Below, one piece after another: positions 52,425 through 60,809 of a stretch of 64,000 nucleotides of DNA; position 1 is the stretch's first letter; every line of letters starts with the position of its first letter. The DNA comes from Egicoccus sp. AB-alg6-2 (lineage in GTDB: Bacteria > Actinomycetota > Nitriliruptoria > Nitriliruptorales > Nitriliruptoraceae). The translations under genes were made by a program, and so were the position numbers. The DNA is taken from positions 248,001 to 312,000 of the forward strand of contig NZ_JBGUAY010000002.1 in NCBI RefSeq assembly GCF_041821025.1. Reading direction: 5' to 3'. The notes beneath the pieces are model-generated. The model was given only the letters and a program-made list of their open reading frames with translations, was not told where the DNA came from and searched no databases.

Positions 52425-53168
52425 TCATGGGCTCCGCAGGCGTGGGGAGGCGAGCGGCGTCGACGCGCAGCGGTAGAAGGTGCGACCACCGATGGTGAGC
52501 GTGTGGACCGGCGCCTGGTGCAGGGTGCAACGTTCACGTCGGTAGACGGTCTTCGGGATCTCTCCGGCTTCGGCGCTGCGCCGCATCAGGTCGACGAGTG
52601 CCTGCCACAGTCCCTCGGCATCGGCGTCCGACAGCGCCGACGCGGGTCGTTCGCCGTCGATCCCGACCAGGTGGAGCACCTCCGCCCGCAGGACGTTGCC
52701 GATGCCGCTGATGCGCGACTGGTCCAGCAGCGCCGCACCGATCGGGCTGGTGGTCGCTCGCAGCGCCGACAGCGCGACGGTCGCATCGGCGTCGGCTCGG
52801 AGTGGGTCCGGCCCGAGGCCCGCGACGACCGCCTCTTGGCCGGCTTCGTCGACGACCTCGCAGAGCAGCGGTGCAATGAGGTCGCTCGCGAGCCGCGGAC
52901 CGACCACACGCATCCGGACCTGGGGCCGCGGAGCCGGCGGCGGGATGTCGTGGTGCACGAACAGACCCTGCTTGCCGAGGTGGACGTGCACGACCATCCC
53001 GTCGCTCCAGCCGTGGAACAGATGCTTGCCGTGGGCCTCGACGCCCTCCAGCACGCCGGTGATCGCAGCCGCGTCGAAACGGCCCTGCGGCGAGCTCACC
53101 TCGCGCGCCCCGAGCAGCCCGTCGCGGTGCTGGCGGGCGAGGTGATGGAGAAGATGTCCTTCGGGCAC
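52425..53168 (-). CDS. Endonuclease VIII / Fpg-Nei DNA glycosylase
   Basis: A 247-residue protein. The GTG at 53168 is fixed by the family N-terminus, P-E-G-H after the initiator, where Pro2 and Glu3 are catalytic. Further motifs: G-K-H-L-F-H, V-H-V-H-L-G-K-Q-G, and the H2TH region Q-S-R-I-S-G-I-G-N-V-L-R-A-E. The C-terminal zinc-finger is abnormal: only C-x2-H and one later Cys (Y-R-C-A-S) are present in place of four Cys. It removes oxidised bases and nicks the strand. Divergent from the neighbour at 53218 with 49 bp between. Confidence 0.85.
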   Translation of the reverse strand: MPEGHLLHHLARQHRDGLLGAREVSSPQGRFDAAAITGVLEGVEAHGKHLFHGWSDGMVVHVHLGKQGLFVHHDIPPPAPRPQVRMRVVGPRLASDLIAPLLCEVVDEAGQEAVVAGLGPDPLRADADATVALSALRATTSPIGAALLDQSRISGIGNVLRAEVLHLVGIDGERPASALSDADAEGLWQALVDLMRRSAEAGEIPKTVYRRERCTLHQAPVHTLTIGGRTFYRCASTPLASPRLRSP

Positions 53169-53217
53169 GCCGCGACCGTACGGGGCGGCCGCCTTCACGG
53201 CCCGTACGATCGGTGGG

Positions 53218-54063
53218 ATGCAGACGTTCCTGCCCTTTCCGAGCTTCGCGGGGTCCGCGGAGGTGCTCGACGACCGGCGGCTCGGCAAGCAGCGCGTCGA
53301 GACCCTGCAGATCCTGCGGGCACTGCACTTCGAGGGCTACGGCTGGCGCCACCACCCGGCCGTCACGATGTGGCGCGGCTACACCGACGCGCTCGTGACC
53401 TACGGCGTGACCATGGTCGACGGCTGGGTCGAGCGCGGCCACCGCGACACCACCCGTGCCCAGATCGCGGAGTTCGTCCACCCGGAGGACCCGCGCGACG
53501 AACCTGCGCTGGCCGCGGCCGGGCGGCTGCCGCCGTGGATGGGGTGGGAGCCGCTGCACCGCTCCCACCGTGCCGCGCTGCTCCGCAAGGATCCGGCGCA
53601 CTACGCCCCGCTGTTACCCGACACCCCCGTAGAGCTGGACTACGTCTGGCCCGAACCGCCTGCCCCCGAGCCGGAACCCGGCCCGAGGACCGCGTGGGTC
53701 GTCCGCGGAACGGTCGCCGATGGCCTGGTTGCGGTGCCGGCTGCCCCCGGCGAGGAGCCGGCTGCGTGGGCGCCGGTCGCCCGCCGTGAACGCAAGCGTG
53801 ACCGGCAGGTGCGGCGGCTCACCGACGGCATCGCGCCCGGCGACCGCGTCGTCGTGCCCGGCGACGACGCGACGTTGCGCATCGGCATCGTGGCCGGCCC
53901 GTACCGCTACGACGAGGACCGAGGCGCGCACGTCCGGCCGGTGCAGTGGCTGGGTGAGCTCCCACGGCGTGCGCTCGACTTCCCGGCAGCGCTGCAGGAC
54001 CCGCAGGCGGTGTTCGCGCTCCACGGAGAACCTGTCGTCGCGGCACTCGCGCCGTCGAGGTAG
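53218..54063 (+). CDS. MSMEG_6728-type protein with C-terminal PUA/SRA-like domain
   Basis: A 281-residue protein. Residues 1-140 match the MSMEG_6728/pyrimidine-dimer-glycosylase-like family: M-Q-T-F-L-P-F-P-S-F, L-D-D-R-R-L-G-K-Q-R-V-E-T-L-Q-I-L, H-H-P-A-V-x-M-W-R-G-Y and W-M-G-W-E-P-L-H. A Pro/Glu linker leads to residues 195-270: I-A-P-G-D-R-V-V-V-P-G, L-R-I-G-I-V-A-G-P-Y-R-Y, H-V-R-P-V-Q-W-L. This second part resembles the small beta domains that read modified DNA in restriction enzymes. Divergence from an Nei-type glycosylase points to base-damage recognition. The catalytic role is not established. Confidence 0.7.
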   Translation: MQTFLPFPSFAGSAEVLDDRRLGKQRVETLQILRALHFEGYGWRHHPAVTMWRGYTDALVTYGVTMVDGWVERGHRDTTRAQIAEFVHPEDPRDEPALAAAGRLPPWMGWEPLHRSHRAALLRKDPAHYAPLLPDTPVELDYVWPEPPAPEPEPGPRTAWVVRGTVADGLVAVPAAPGEEPAAWAPVARRERKRDRQVRRLTDGIAPGDRVVVPGDDATLRIGIVAGPYRYDEDRGAHVRPVQWLGELPRRALDFPAALQDPQAVFALHGEPVVAALAPSR

Positions 54064-54160
54064 CCGCGCCCGGATCGCTGCCCCACGCAGCCGCCAGCGG
54101 GATCGGGGATCCGGTGTACGTGGGGTGGTCGTCGAACGCGCCGCGCCGCGGTGGGCCGAA

Positions 54161-54201
54161 CGTCACCACCCCAGTTGACGGTCGCCTCTGGAGTGGTGAC
54201 G
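54161..54201. promoter_or_regulatory. Inverted repeat upstream of DUF6544-like gene
   Basis: CGTCACCAC (54161-54169) and GTGGTGACG (54193-54201) are perfect complements with a 23-bp centre containing TTGACG. They lie 44 bp before the GTG start at 54245. Possible operator over a -35 element. Confidence 0.4.
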
Positions 54202-54244
54202 CGACGGGAGGTTCGCTGGGCTGTCGACGTCATCGAGGTCCGCC

Positions 54245-55123
54245 GTGCCCGCCGTTGCAACGCTCCCGCCCCGTCAGACCGGCGCCCGCCGAGTCCGGCG
54301 CACACGCCGGCGGACCGGTCGGAGCCTGCGGTACGTCGCCGGCGAGTTGAGCGTGTTGGCCGCGGTGGGCTGGTTCGGCCTCCGCGTCCAGCCGGACCCG
54401 TTGCTCCAACCCGCGGTCACGCCCGGCGACGTGCCGATGGCGTCCCTGCCCGCGGATCTGCCCGAACCCGTCGAGCGCTTCTACCGCACCCTGTACGGCG
54501 ATCGGATCCCGGTCGTCGACAGCGCCGTGATCTCCGGGCGGGGCACCATGCGGATCGCCGGCATCACCTTCCCGGCCCGGTTCCGATTCAGCCACCTCAT
54601 CGGGGACGCGTACCGGCACTACATCGAGCTGACGTTCTTCGGACGCCCGGTCGTCACCGTCGACGAGTGGTTCCTCGACGGACACGCCAGGCTCGAGTTG
54701 CCCTTCGGCGTCAGCGAGGGACCCAACGTCGACCAGGGCGCGAACCTCGCCCTGTGGGCCGAGGCGGTGTGGATGCCGTCGGTCTGGGTCACCGATCCCC
54801 GCGTTCGCTGGGAGGCCGGCGACGACACCTCGGCGCGGCTGACGGTGCCATTCGGTGACGACCTCGAGACCTTCGAAGTGCACTTCGACGCCGACACCGG
54901 TCGGCTCGAGCGCATGGAGTCGTTGCGGTTCAAGGGGGCCACCAACGAGGCCAGGACCCGCTGGGTCAACGAGGCCTTCGACTGGAACGCCGACGGCCTC
55001 CCGGTTCCCGCACGGGCCGCCGTCACCTGGGCCGACGAGTCCGGTCCCTGGGCCGACCTCCGCACCGAGTCGGTGATCTACAACGCCGACCTGCGCGAGT
55101 ACGTCCGCCAGCAAGGGCCCTGA
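54245..55123 (+). CDS. DUF6544-like protein
   Basis: A 292-residue protein. After a basic start there is one hydrophobic segment (about 30-48, a signal anchor), then a mostly beta domain with G-R-G-T-M-R-I-A, F-R-F-S-H, A-L-W-A-E-A-V-W-M-P, F-D-A-D-T-G-R and R-T-R-W-V. These features match the DUF6544/DUF6920 type of envelope-associated proteins, of unknown function. The GTG at 54245 is not supported by a clear ribosome binding site; the true start could be later. Confidence 0.6.
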   Translation: MPAVATLPPRQTGARRVRRTRRRTGRSLRYVAGELSVLAAVGWFGLRVQPDPLLQPAVTPGDVPMASLPADLPEPVERFYRTLYGDRIPVVDSAVISGRGTMRIAGITFPARFRFSHLIGDAYRHYIELTFFGRPVVTVDEWFLDGHARLELPFGVSEGPNVDQGANLALWAEAVWMPSVWVTDPRVRWEAGDDTSARLTVPFGDDLETFEVHFDADTGRLERMESLRFKGATNEARTRWVNEAFDWNADGLPVPARAAVTWADESGPWADLRTESVIYNADLREYVRQQGP

Positions 55124-55226
55124 CGCCCACGCGGTGTGCCTGCAGGGTCCGTCCTCGAGATGGGGCCTTCCACGTTGGAGGTCGACGTGCCAGGATCGTC
55201 GCGTGGATCGACCGGAGGGCAACCCG

Positions 55227-55763
55227 ATGGCGGATGCCGTCGACACGTTCTTCCAGCGTTGGCTCGAGGCCTCGAATGCCGGTGACTGGGACCGCCTTGG
55301 CGACATGATGCGGCCCGAGGTGGTGCTGACCGACCCGATGGCGGCCGAGCCGGCCGTCGGTCGTGACGCCGTCCTGGCCCGCGCACGGGCGCAGTACGCC
55401 CCGTTCCCGGACGGGGTCGTGACGATGGTCGGCGAGCCGTTGACGTCCGTCGACCGGCGCTCCATCGCCTACCGCTGGCACTTCACGGGCCGGCAGGACC
55501 GCGAGGTGAAGCCGCCGGGGTTCGCCGCGACCGGGCGGCGCGTCGAGCTGGACGGCGCTTCGTTCATCGAACTGGTCGAGGGCCGGGCCAGCCGCATCAG
55601 CATGTTCTACGACAGCACGACCGTGGCACGCCAACTGCTCGCGGCGCCTTCCGCCGGCAGCCCACTGGAACGGCTCGTCGTGGTCGCGCAACGAGCCCGC
55701 GTCGCGGTCGAGCGTGCCCGCGTCGCGGTCGGGCGCGCCCGGGCCGGGCGGCGCCGCTCGTGA
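55227..55763 (+). CDS. SnoaL/NTF2-like protein
   Basis: A 178-residue protein; ATG at 55227 with CGGAGGG upstream. Residues 1-125 form a SnoaL-like NTF2 fold: F-F-Q-R-W-L-E-A-S-N-A-G-D-W-D-R, V-V-L-T-D-P, V-G-R-D-A-V and G-A-S-F-I-E-L-V-E-G. The C-terminus has a short repeated unit (A-R-V-A-V three times), basic and probably disordered. These small polyketide-cyclase-like proteins have varied functions. It is coupled to the flavin monooxygenase by a GTGA overlap. Confidence 0.75.
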   Translation: MADAVDTFFQRWLEASNAGDWDRLGDMMRPEVVLTDPMAAEPAVGRDAVLARARAQYAPFPDGVVTMVGEPLTSVDRRSIAYRWHFTGRQDREVKPPGFAATGRRVELDGASFIELVEGRASRISMFYDSTTVARQLLAAPSAGSPLERLVVVAQRARVAVERARVAVGRARAGRRRS

Positions 55764-56959
55764 CGGGCTCAGCGCACCACGAGGTGGTCGTGGTCGGCGC
55801 CGGGCCGGCCGGCCTGGCGACGGCCGCCTGCCTGGCCCGTCGCGGCATCGGCGGGGTCGTGGTCGACAAGGCGTCGTCGGTGGGCGCGGCCTGGCGATCC
55901 CGCTACGACCGCCTGCACCTGCACACCCCCCGCGTGCAGTCCGCACTGCCCGGCATGCGGATCCCACGCTCGGCCGGACGGTGGGTGTCACGTGACGACT
56001 TCGTCGCCTACCTCGAGGCGTATGCGGAGCGCCACCACATCCGCCCGTGGTTCGACGTCGAGGTGGAGCGTCTCGAGCGGGCCGGTGACCACTGGGAGGT
56101 GACCACGTCGGCGGGCACGTTCGAGGCCGAGGTGGTCGTGCTGGCCACGGGCTACAACGGCGCGCCGTTCGTCCCCTCGTGGCCGGGTCGCGAGACGTTC
56201 ACCGGCACGCTCGTGCACGCCTCCACCTACCGGACCGGGGCGGCGTTCGCCGGGCGTGACGTGCTCGTCGTCGGTTCGGGCAACACCGGCGCGGAGATCG
56301 CCGTCGACCTCGTCGAACAGGGTGCGGGACGCGTCCTACTCGCCATCCGGTCGGCACCGCACGTGGTGCCCCGCACCGTGGCCGGCGTCCCGACCACCCT
56401 GCTCGGCATACCCAATCAGTTCGCCCCGCCGGCGCTCGCCGACCCCGTCAACCGTGCCCTGCAACGGCTCACCGTCGGCGACCTGACGCCTTACGGCCTG
56501 CCGTCGCCCGAGGACGGTCTCGTGACCCGGTTCCGGGCCAGCGACGTGGTCCCGATCATCGACGTCGGCCTCGTCGCGCAGCTCAGGGCCGGACGGATCG
56601 AGCCGGTCGCCGCGGTCGCAGGTTTCGAGCCCGACGCGGTGCTGCTGGAAAACGGCACCCGCGTCGAGGTCGACGCCGTCGTTGCGGCCACCGGCTATCG
56701 CACCGGACTCGCACCCCTGGTCGGCCACCTCGGCATCCTCGACACACGCGGGCGGCCGACGTTCCGTTCGGGGACCACCCATCCAGCCGCGCCGGACCTG
56801 CACTTGGTCGGCTTGCGGAACCCGCTCATCGGGCTCCTCAACGCCATTCGCCGCGACGCCGAACGCGTCGCACGCGCCGTCGCGGACTCACGGCACGAGG
56901 GACGTCCCGGCCGCACGCACCGTCGATGGGGGAGCAGGCGTCAGTCGGCCGAGCCCTGA
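55760..56959 (+). CDS. Flavin-containing monooxygenase
   Basis: A 399-residue two-dinucleotide-binding protein. FAD site V-V-G-A-G-P-A-G-L-A-T-A (11-22), R-Y-D-R-L-H-L-H-T, the NADPH site V-V-G-S-G-N-T-G-A-E-I-A, A-T-G-Y-N-G and A-T-G-Y-R-T-G. Oxygenates nitrogen, sulfur or carbonyl compounds. Its GTG start at 55760 overlaps the NTF2-like gene. Its end overlaps the convergent GNAT pseudogene by 19 bp. Confidence 0.85.
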   Translation: MTGSAHHEVVVVGAGPAGLATAACLARRGIGGVVVDKASSVGAAWRSRYDRLHLHTPRVQSALPGMRIPRSAGRWVSRDDFVAYLEAYAERHHIRPWFDVEVERLERAGDHWEVTTSAGTFEAEVVVLATGYNGAPFVPSWPGRETFTGTLVHASTYRTGAAFAGRDVLVVGSGNTGAEIAVDLVEQGAGRVLLAIRSAPHVVPRTVAGVPTTLLGIPNQFAPPALADPVNRALQRLTVGDLTPYGLPSPEDGLVTRFRASDVVPIIDVGLVAQLRAGRIEPVAAVAGFEPDAVLLENGTRVEVDAVVAATGYRTGLAPLVGHLGILDTRGRPTFRSGTTHPAAPDLHLVGLRNPLIGLLNAIRRDAERVARAVADSRHEGRPGRTHRRWGSRRQSAEP

Positions 56960-57491
56960 GCGACGAGGGGTCGCACCATCCGGACCTCGTCGAACGTTGC
57001 GCCAGCCACCTCCTCACGCTGCGTCGCGCCGTCCAGCACCCAACCGTGGTGGGCGTAGAACCCGATCGAGCGCTCGTTCCCCGCCGCCAGCCACAGCATG
57101 GCGCCGGCGTGTCCGTCGACCGCGAGCAGCTCGTGGACACGGCGCAGCAGGGCGCCGCCGTGACCCCGGTCCCAGCGCGGGGGTCGGCGTAGAGCACGTA
57201 GAGCTGGCCCGTCAGGTCGTTGCTCGGCGCGATGGCGGGTCCGCACACGGCGACCGCGCGCGGCGGTCCGTCGACGCCGTCGGTCGAGACGAGTTGATGG
57301 ACCCCCTCGCGGCCCGGCCCGCTGAGCTGATCGGTCCATCGCGGGAGCCACGCGTCCTCGGCGAGGCCGTCGAGGAAGGCGTCCGGCACGATGTCGCGGT
57401 AGGCCGCCCGCCACGAGCGCACCTGCAGCGCCGCGATGGCCGCAGCGTCGCCTGCCGCGGCCGGGCGTACGACCGGACGGTCGCGGTCCAT
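56941..57491 (-). pseudogene. GNAT acetyltransferase with frameshift
   Basis: The first part (ATG 57491) reads V-V-R-P-A-A-A-G-D, S-W-R-A-A-Y-R-D-I and L-T-G-Q-L-Y-V-L-Y-A-D. The acetyl-CoA loop and the rest (G-G-A-L-L-R-R-V-H-E-L, S-I-G-F-Y-A-H-H-G-W) continue in a second frame to 56941. The break is at a run of five G/C bases at 57179-57183: one extra base restores a continuous GNAT protein of about 183 residues. It is either a true inactivating deletion or a base-calling error in a homopolymer. Confidence 0.75.
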
Positions 57492-57745
57492 GGGCCGGTC
57501 TCCGATGTCGGAGATCGACACTGCCCCCGAGCCGACCGGGAGGCAACTACCTCCGCACCGACGGTGGGCCCGGGCCAGTGCCGGGATGTGTGCGGATCAG
57601 GACGGAGAATTGCGTCCCAGGACGCACGGATCGGCGCGGGCGGGTGCCCGCGGCCGGTACGCCCGGCACTACGCTCGAAGGTGGTCGAGGGACCGACTTC
57701 TGTGCCGCCTGGCCCCCGGACCGCCCCGTTCGCCATGGAGGTGTC

Positions 57746-58324
57746 GTGGATCTGCGTGACCGGAAGCGGGACGTGGTGCGTCGAGCGATCCTCGAGTCCG
57801 CGTACTCGCTGTTCGTCGAGCACGGGTTCGACGACACCACCGTGGAGATGGTCGCGGCGCGCGCCGGCGTCTCGGGGCGGACGGTGTACCGCTACTTCGA
57901 GTCGAAGGAGGCGATCGTCTTCGAGGAGCTCGCCGGCGAGATCGACGAGCTCGCAGCGGCCGTGCGACTGCACTGCTCGGACCGCGTGCAGATGTCGCAG
58001 CTGGTGACCGCGTTCGCGGAATGGCTCGGCCGCCGATCGCGCGACCCGCTGTTCGCCACCCTCGCCAAGCTGATGCGCGACAACGACGCCCTGATGAGCC
58101 AGGCCGACTCGTGGCGCCGCGCCCTCGCCGAGCGGATCGCCACCGAGATCGCGCAGCTCGAGGGGTCGCGCGAGCCGCGCCTGGTCGACCATGCGCGGGC
58201 CGCGGCGGTGATCTGGGTCTCGACGGCTGCCATCTCGACGTGGGTGCGAGGCGGGTCCACGGAGGACCTCGAGGCCCTCGCCCACGAGGCGGGTGCCGTG
58301 CTGCTCCAAGACCTGGACAGCTGA
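57746..58324 (+). CDS. TetR-family transcriptional regulator
   Basis: A 192-residue regulator, GTG at 57746 with GGAGG 4 nt upstream. HTH: A-I-L-E-S-A-Y-S-L-F-V-E-H-G-F-D-D-T-T-V, R-A-G-V-S-G-R-T-V-Y-R-Y-F-E-S-K-E. The C-terminal ligand region has W-L-G-R-R-S-R-D and A-V-I-W-V-S-T-A, resembling the MftR/TetR_C type. Not obviously tied to its neighbours; the divergent GNAT remnant is a possible former target. Confidence 0.85.
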   Translation: MDLRDRKRDVVRRAILESAYSLFVEHGFDDTTVEMVAARAGVSGRTVYRYFESKEAIVFEELAGEIDELAAAVRLHCSDRVQMSQLVTAFAEWLGRRSRDPLFATLAKLMRDNDALMSQADSWRRALAERIATEIAQLEGSREPRLVDHARAAAVIWVSTAAISTWVRGGSTEDLEALAHEAGAVLLQDLDS

Positions 58325-58471
58325 CCGTCCGTGGTCGGACGCACACCGAGCGAGAAGATGTCATAGGCTGACACCGCTGTCGGCAAACGACAACTGATCG
58401 TAGGCGCCGTTGCTCCACGCGAATCCGAGGCCGGAGCGAGCACGACGCCGCGGGGGCGGGGGCATGGACGC

Positions 58472-60223
58472 ATGACGAGGTGGAGCAAACCGGGGGCCGG
58501 TCCGCGAGGCCGCGGCGGGAACAGCCCGAGCACGCAGGTCCGCGTGTCGGGGTTCGCGGAGTCCGCGCACCAGGCCGCGAGCATCCCCGCCGTGATGGCG
58601 TCACTCGCCGTCGCCGCGGGCGTCTACCTGATCGCGCGCGGCTGGTGGAGTGAGCCCGGCGCGGCCTCCCGCGTCGTACCGGTGTTCTACGCGCTCGTCG
58701 TGGTGGGTGCGGCCATCTGCTGCGCGCTGCTGCTGGCAAGGGCGCGTCTGCTCGACGACGCCCGCTCGCGGTGGATGGCCACCGGGATCACGCTGGCGGG
58801 CCTGGCCGCGTTGGCGCAGATCAGCGCGATCATCGATCTGGCCGACGCGCCGCTCCGGGTCGAAACCGCCGGCCTGGCGGCGCTGTACCTGATCTGGCAC
58901 GCCGCCCTCGTCGTCTTCGCCGTCGGGGCGATCGTGACGCCGGCTGCGGCGAGCCTGCGGCGTTGGTCGACACTGGCCTTCGTGGTCGTCATCGCGGTCG
59001 CCGTGCTCGACCGCTCCGGGGCGTTGATGCCGAACCTCGTCGCCGCGGACGGTTCGTTCTCGCCGCTCTACCGGCAGCTGCAACTCGGCTTGACGGTCGC
59101 GTCGGTGATCGCGGCCGCGGTCTGGATCGCGGGCTGCGGTCGGCGCCCCTCGCGCCCGGAGGTGTGGCTCGGCGTCGGCCTGGCGCTGGCGGCACTGGAC
59201 ATGACCGCTGCGGCAGGCGCCGAGCGACTGTTCGAGTCGATCTGGTGGTCGAGTGCGGCGTTGCGAGCGGCGCAGTTCCTGGTGCCAGCCGCCGGGTTGC
59301 TGGCCGACGCGGTGCGTCTGATGGGTCTGCTCCACCGCCACGAGTCCAGCCTCCAGGAGCGACTCGAGCAGCAGCGCGCCGCCGCGGCGCGACTGCTGGA
59401 GGTCCGGACCAGCCATGACGCCGAGCAACTCCGGCGGGTCGAGTCGGTGCTGCGCGAGCGGTCCTTCCATCCGGTGTTCCAGCCGATCTACTCGCTCGAG
59501 ACCGGCGCGCTGCTCGCGGTCGAAGCGCTCACACGGTTCACCAGCGAGCCCCGGCAGGGTCCCGACCGCTGGTTCGCCGAGGCAGAGCAGTGCGGCCGTG
59601 GGCCCGAGCTCGAGCTCGCCGCCCTCGATGAAGCGCTGCGGGCGGCATCCTCGCTCCCCGACGGCGTCCGGGTCGCCGTGAACCTCTCACCCGCCGTCGT
59701 GAGCGATCGGCGCTTCCCGGCGTGCCTCGCCGCGGCGCCAGCCGGCAGGGTGATCGTGGAGATCACCGAACATGCACCGGTCGACGACTACCAGCAGCTC
59801 ACCGGCGTCCTCGCCGACCTGCGATCCGCGCACGACGTCCTCGTCGCGATCGACGACGCGGGAGCCGGCTTCTCGAGCCTGCGCCACATCGTCCAACTCG
59901 GTCCCGACCTGATCAAGCTGGACATGAGCCTGACCCGGGACATCCACCTCGATCCGGTCCGGCGTGCACTGGCCGACTCGCTGGTCGGCTTCGCCACCAG
60001 CGCGGGCATCCGGTTGGTCGCCGAGGGGGTCGAGACCATGGAGGAGCTGCACGAGCTGCACGAACTGCACGTGCACGCCGCCCAGGGCTACCTGCTGGGC
60101 CGGCCGGGCAGCCTCCTGGAGATCCGTCCGACGATGTCGCTTCCGAGTCCCAGGCCGACGGCCATCACCGGGTCCGCCGCCCGCGCCCGTGCCGCCAGCG
60201 CCGCGGATCGGCTGGTCTCGTGA
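58472..60223 (+). CDS. Membrane-anchored EAL-domain c-di-GMP phosphodiesterase
   Basis: A 583-residue protein. About seven TM helices occupy residues 35-285, then a short coiled region (E-R-L-E-Q-Q-R-A-A) leads to an EAL domain (about 325-570). Catalytic positions are kept: E351-A-L, N in V-N-L-S-P, E in E-I-T-E-H, D461-D462-A-G-A-G, K in L-I-K-L-D and E in A-E-G-V-E. It should hydrolyse cyclic di-GMP in response to a membrane or periplasmic signal. It is followed 40 bp later by a receiver-only response regulator, and next by a diguanylate cyclase. Confidence 0.88.
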   Translation: MTRWSKPGAGPRGRGGNSPSTQVRVSGFAESAHQAASIPAVMASLAVAAGVYLIARGWWSEPGAASRVVPVFYALVVVGAAICCALLLARARLLDDARSRWMATGITLAGLAALAQISAIIDLADAPLRVETAGLAALYLIWHAALVVFAVGAIVTPAAASLRRWSTLAFVVVIAVAVLDRSGALMPNLVAADGSFSPLYRQLQLGLTVASVIAAAVWIAGCGRRPSRPEVWLGVGLALAALDMTAAAGAERLFESIWWSSAALRAAQFLVPAAGLLADAVRLMGLLHRHESSLQERLEQQRAAAARLLEVRTSHDAEQLRRVESVLRERSFHPVFQPIYSLETGALLAVEALTRFTSEPRQGPDRWFAEAEQCGRGPELELAALDEALRAASSLPDGVRVAVNLSPAVVSDRRFPACLAAAPAGRVIVEITEHAPVDDYQQLTGVLADLRSAHDVLVAIDDAGAGFSSLRHIVQLGPDLIKLDMSLTRDIHLDPVRRALADSLVGFATSAGIRLVAEGVETMEELHELHELHVHAAQGYLLGRPGSLLEIRPTMSLPSPRPTAITGSAARARAASAADRLVS

Positions 60224-60262
60224 GCGCATTCCTGGACGTCCGGGCGGCCGGAGGCGGTCGCT

Positions 60263-60673
60263 GTGGCTGACAGCCCGCTCAAGCGCGTGGTCATCGTCGA
60301 CGACTCCGTCGAGTTCCGACTCCTGCTGGCCCTGCACCTCGACGCGCTGGACATCCGCGTGGTCGCCGAGGCCGACGAAGGTCGCTCCGGTCTGGCCGCG
60401 GTCCTCGAGGCAGAACCGGACCTGGTGGTGACGGACCTGCAGATGCCCGGCGAAGACGGGATCTGGCTCACCCGGCGCCTCGGCGAGGAACGACCGGACC
60501 TGACCGTGGTCATGGCCACCTCAACGGAGGCGGACTCCATCCTCGTCGGTCAGGCCATCGAGGCCGGCGCCACGCGGATCGTCTGCAAGCTCGACGGCCC
60601 CGCCTCCGTGGCCGCCGTCGTGCACCAGACGCTGACCGCCTCCCAGGACGGCCCCGAACCCCCGGTTGCTTAA
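60263..60673 (+). CDS. Single-domain response regulator (REC)
   Basis: A 136-residue receiver domain, GTG at 60263. Acidic pair D13-D14 (V-D-D-S), phosphoacceptor D58 (V-T-D-L-Q-M-P-G-E-D-G), switch Thr/Ser in A-T-S and K109 in V-C-K. No output domain. It probably acts as a CheY-like or phosphorelay intermediate for the adjacent cyclic di-GMP proteins; no histidine kinase gene is nearby. Confidence 0.88.
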   Translation: MADSPLKRVVIVDDSVEFRLLLALHLDALDIRVVAEADEGRSGLAAVLEAEPDLVVTDLQMPGEDGIWLTRRLGEERPDLTVVMATSTEADSILVGQAIEAGATRIVCKLDGPASVAAVVHQTLTASQDGPEPPVA

Positions 60674-60809
60674 CACCTGGCCCCGTCGGGGGCGGAAGCG
60701 GTGCCGTCGAGCACGATGTGTGCACTTTGGGCCCGGCGATTGCGTGTGAGGACGCACGGATCGGTGGCCGGATGCTTGCCGCGGGTCGTGAACGGCCGAC
60801 AGGGCACGC

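Noticed and set aside
54230-55465. 411-codon leftward frame opposite the DUF6544-like and NTF2-like genes
   Set aside because: No recognisable domain and a repetitive Val/Gly/Arg composition; overlaps two better supported genes.
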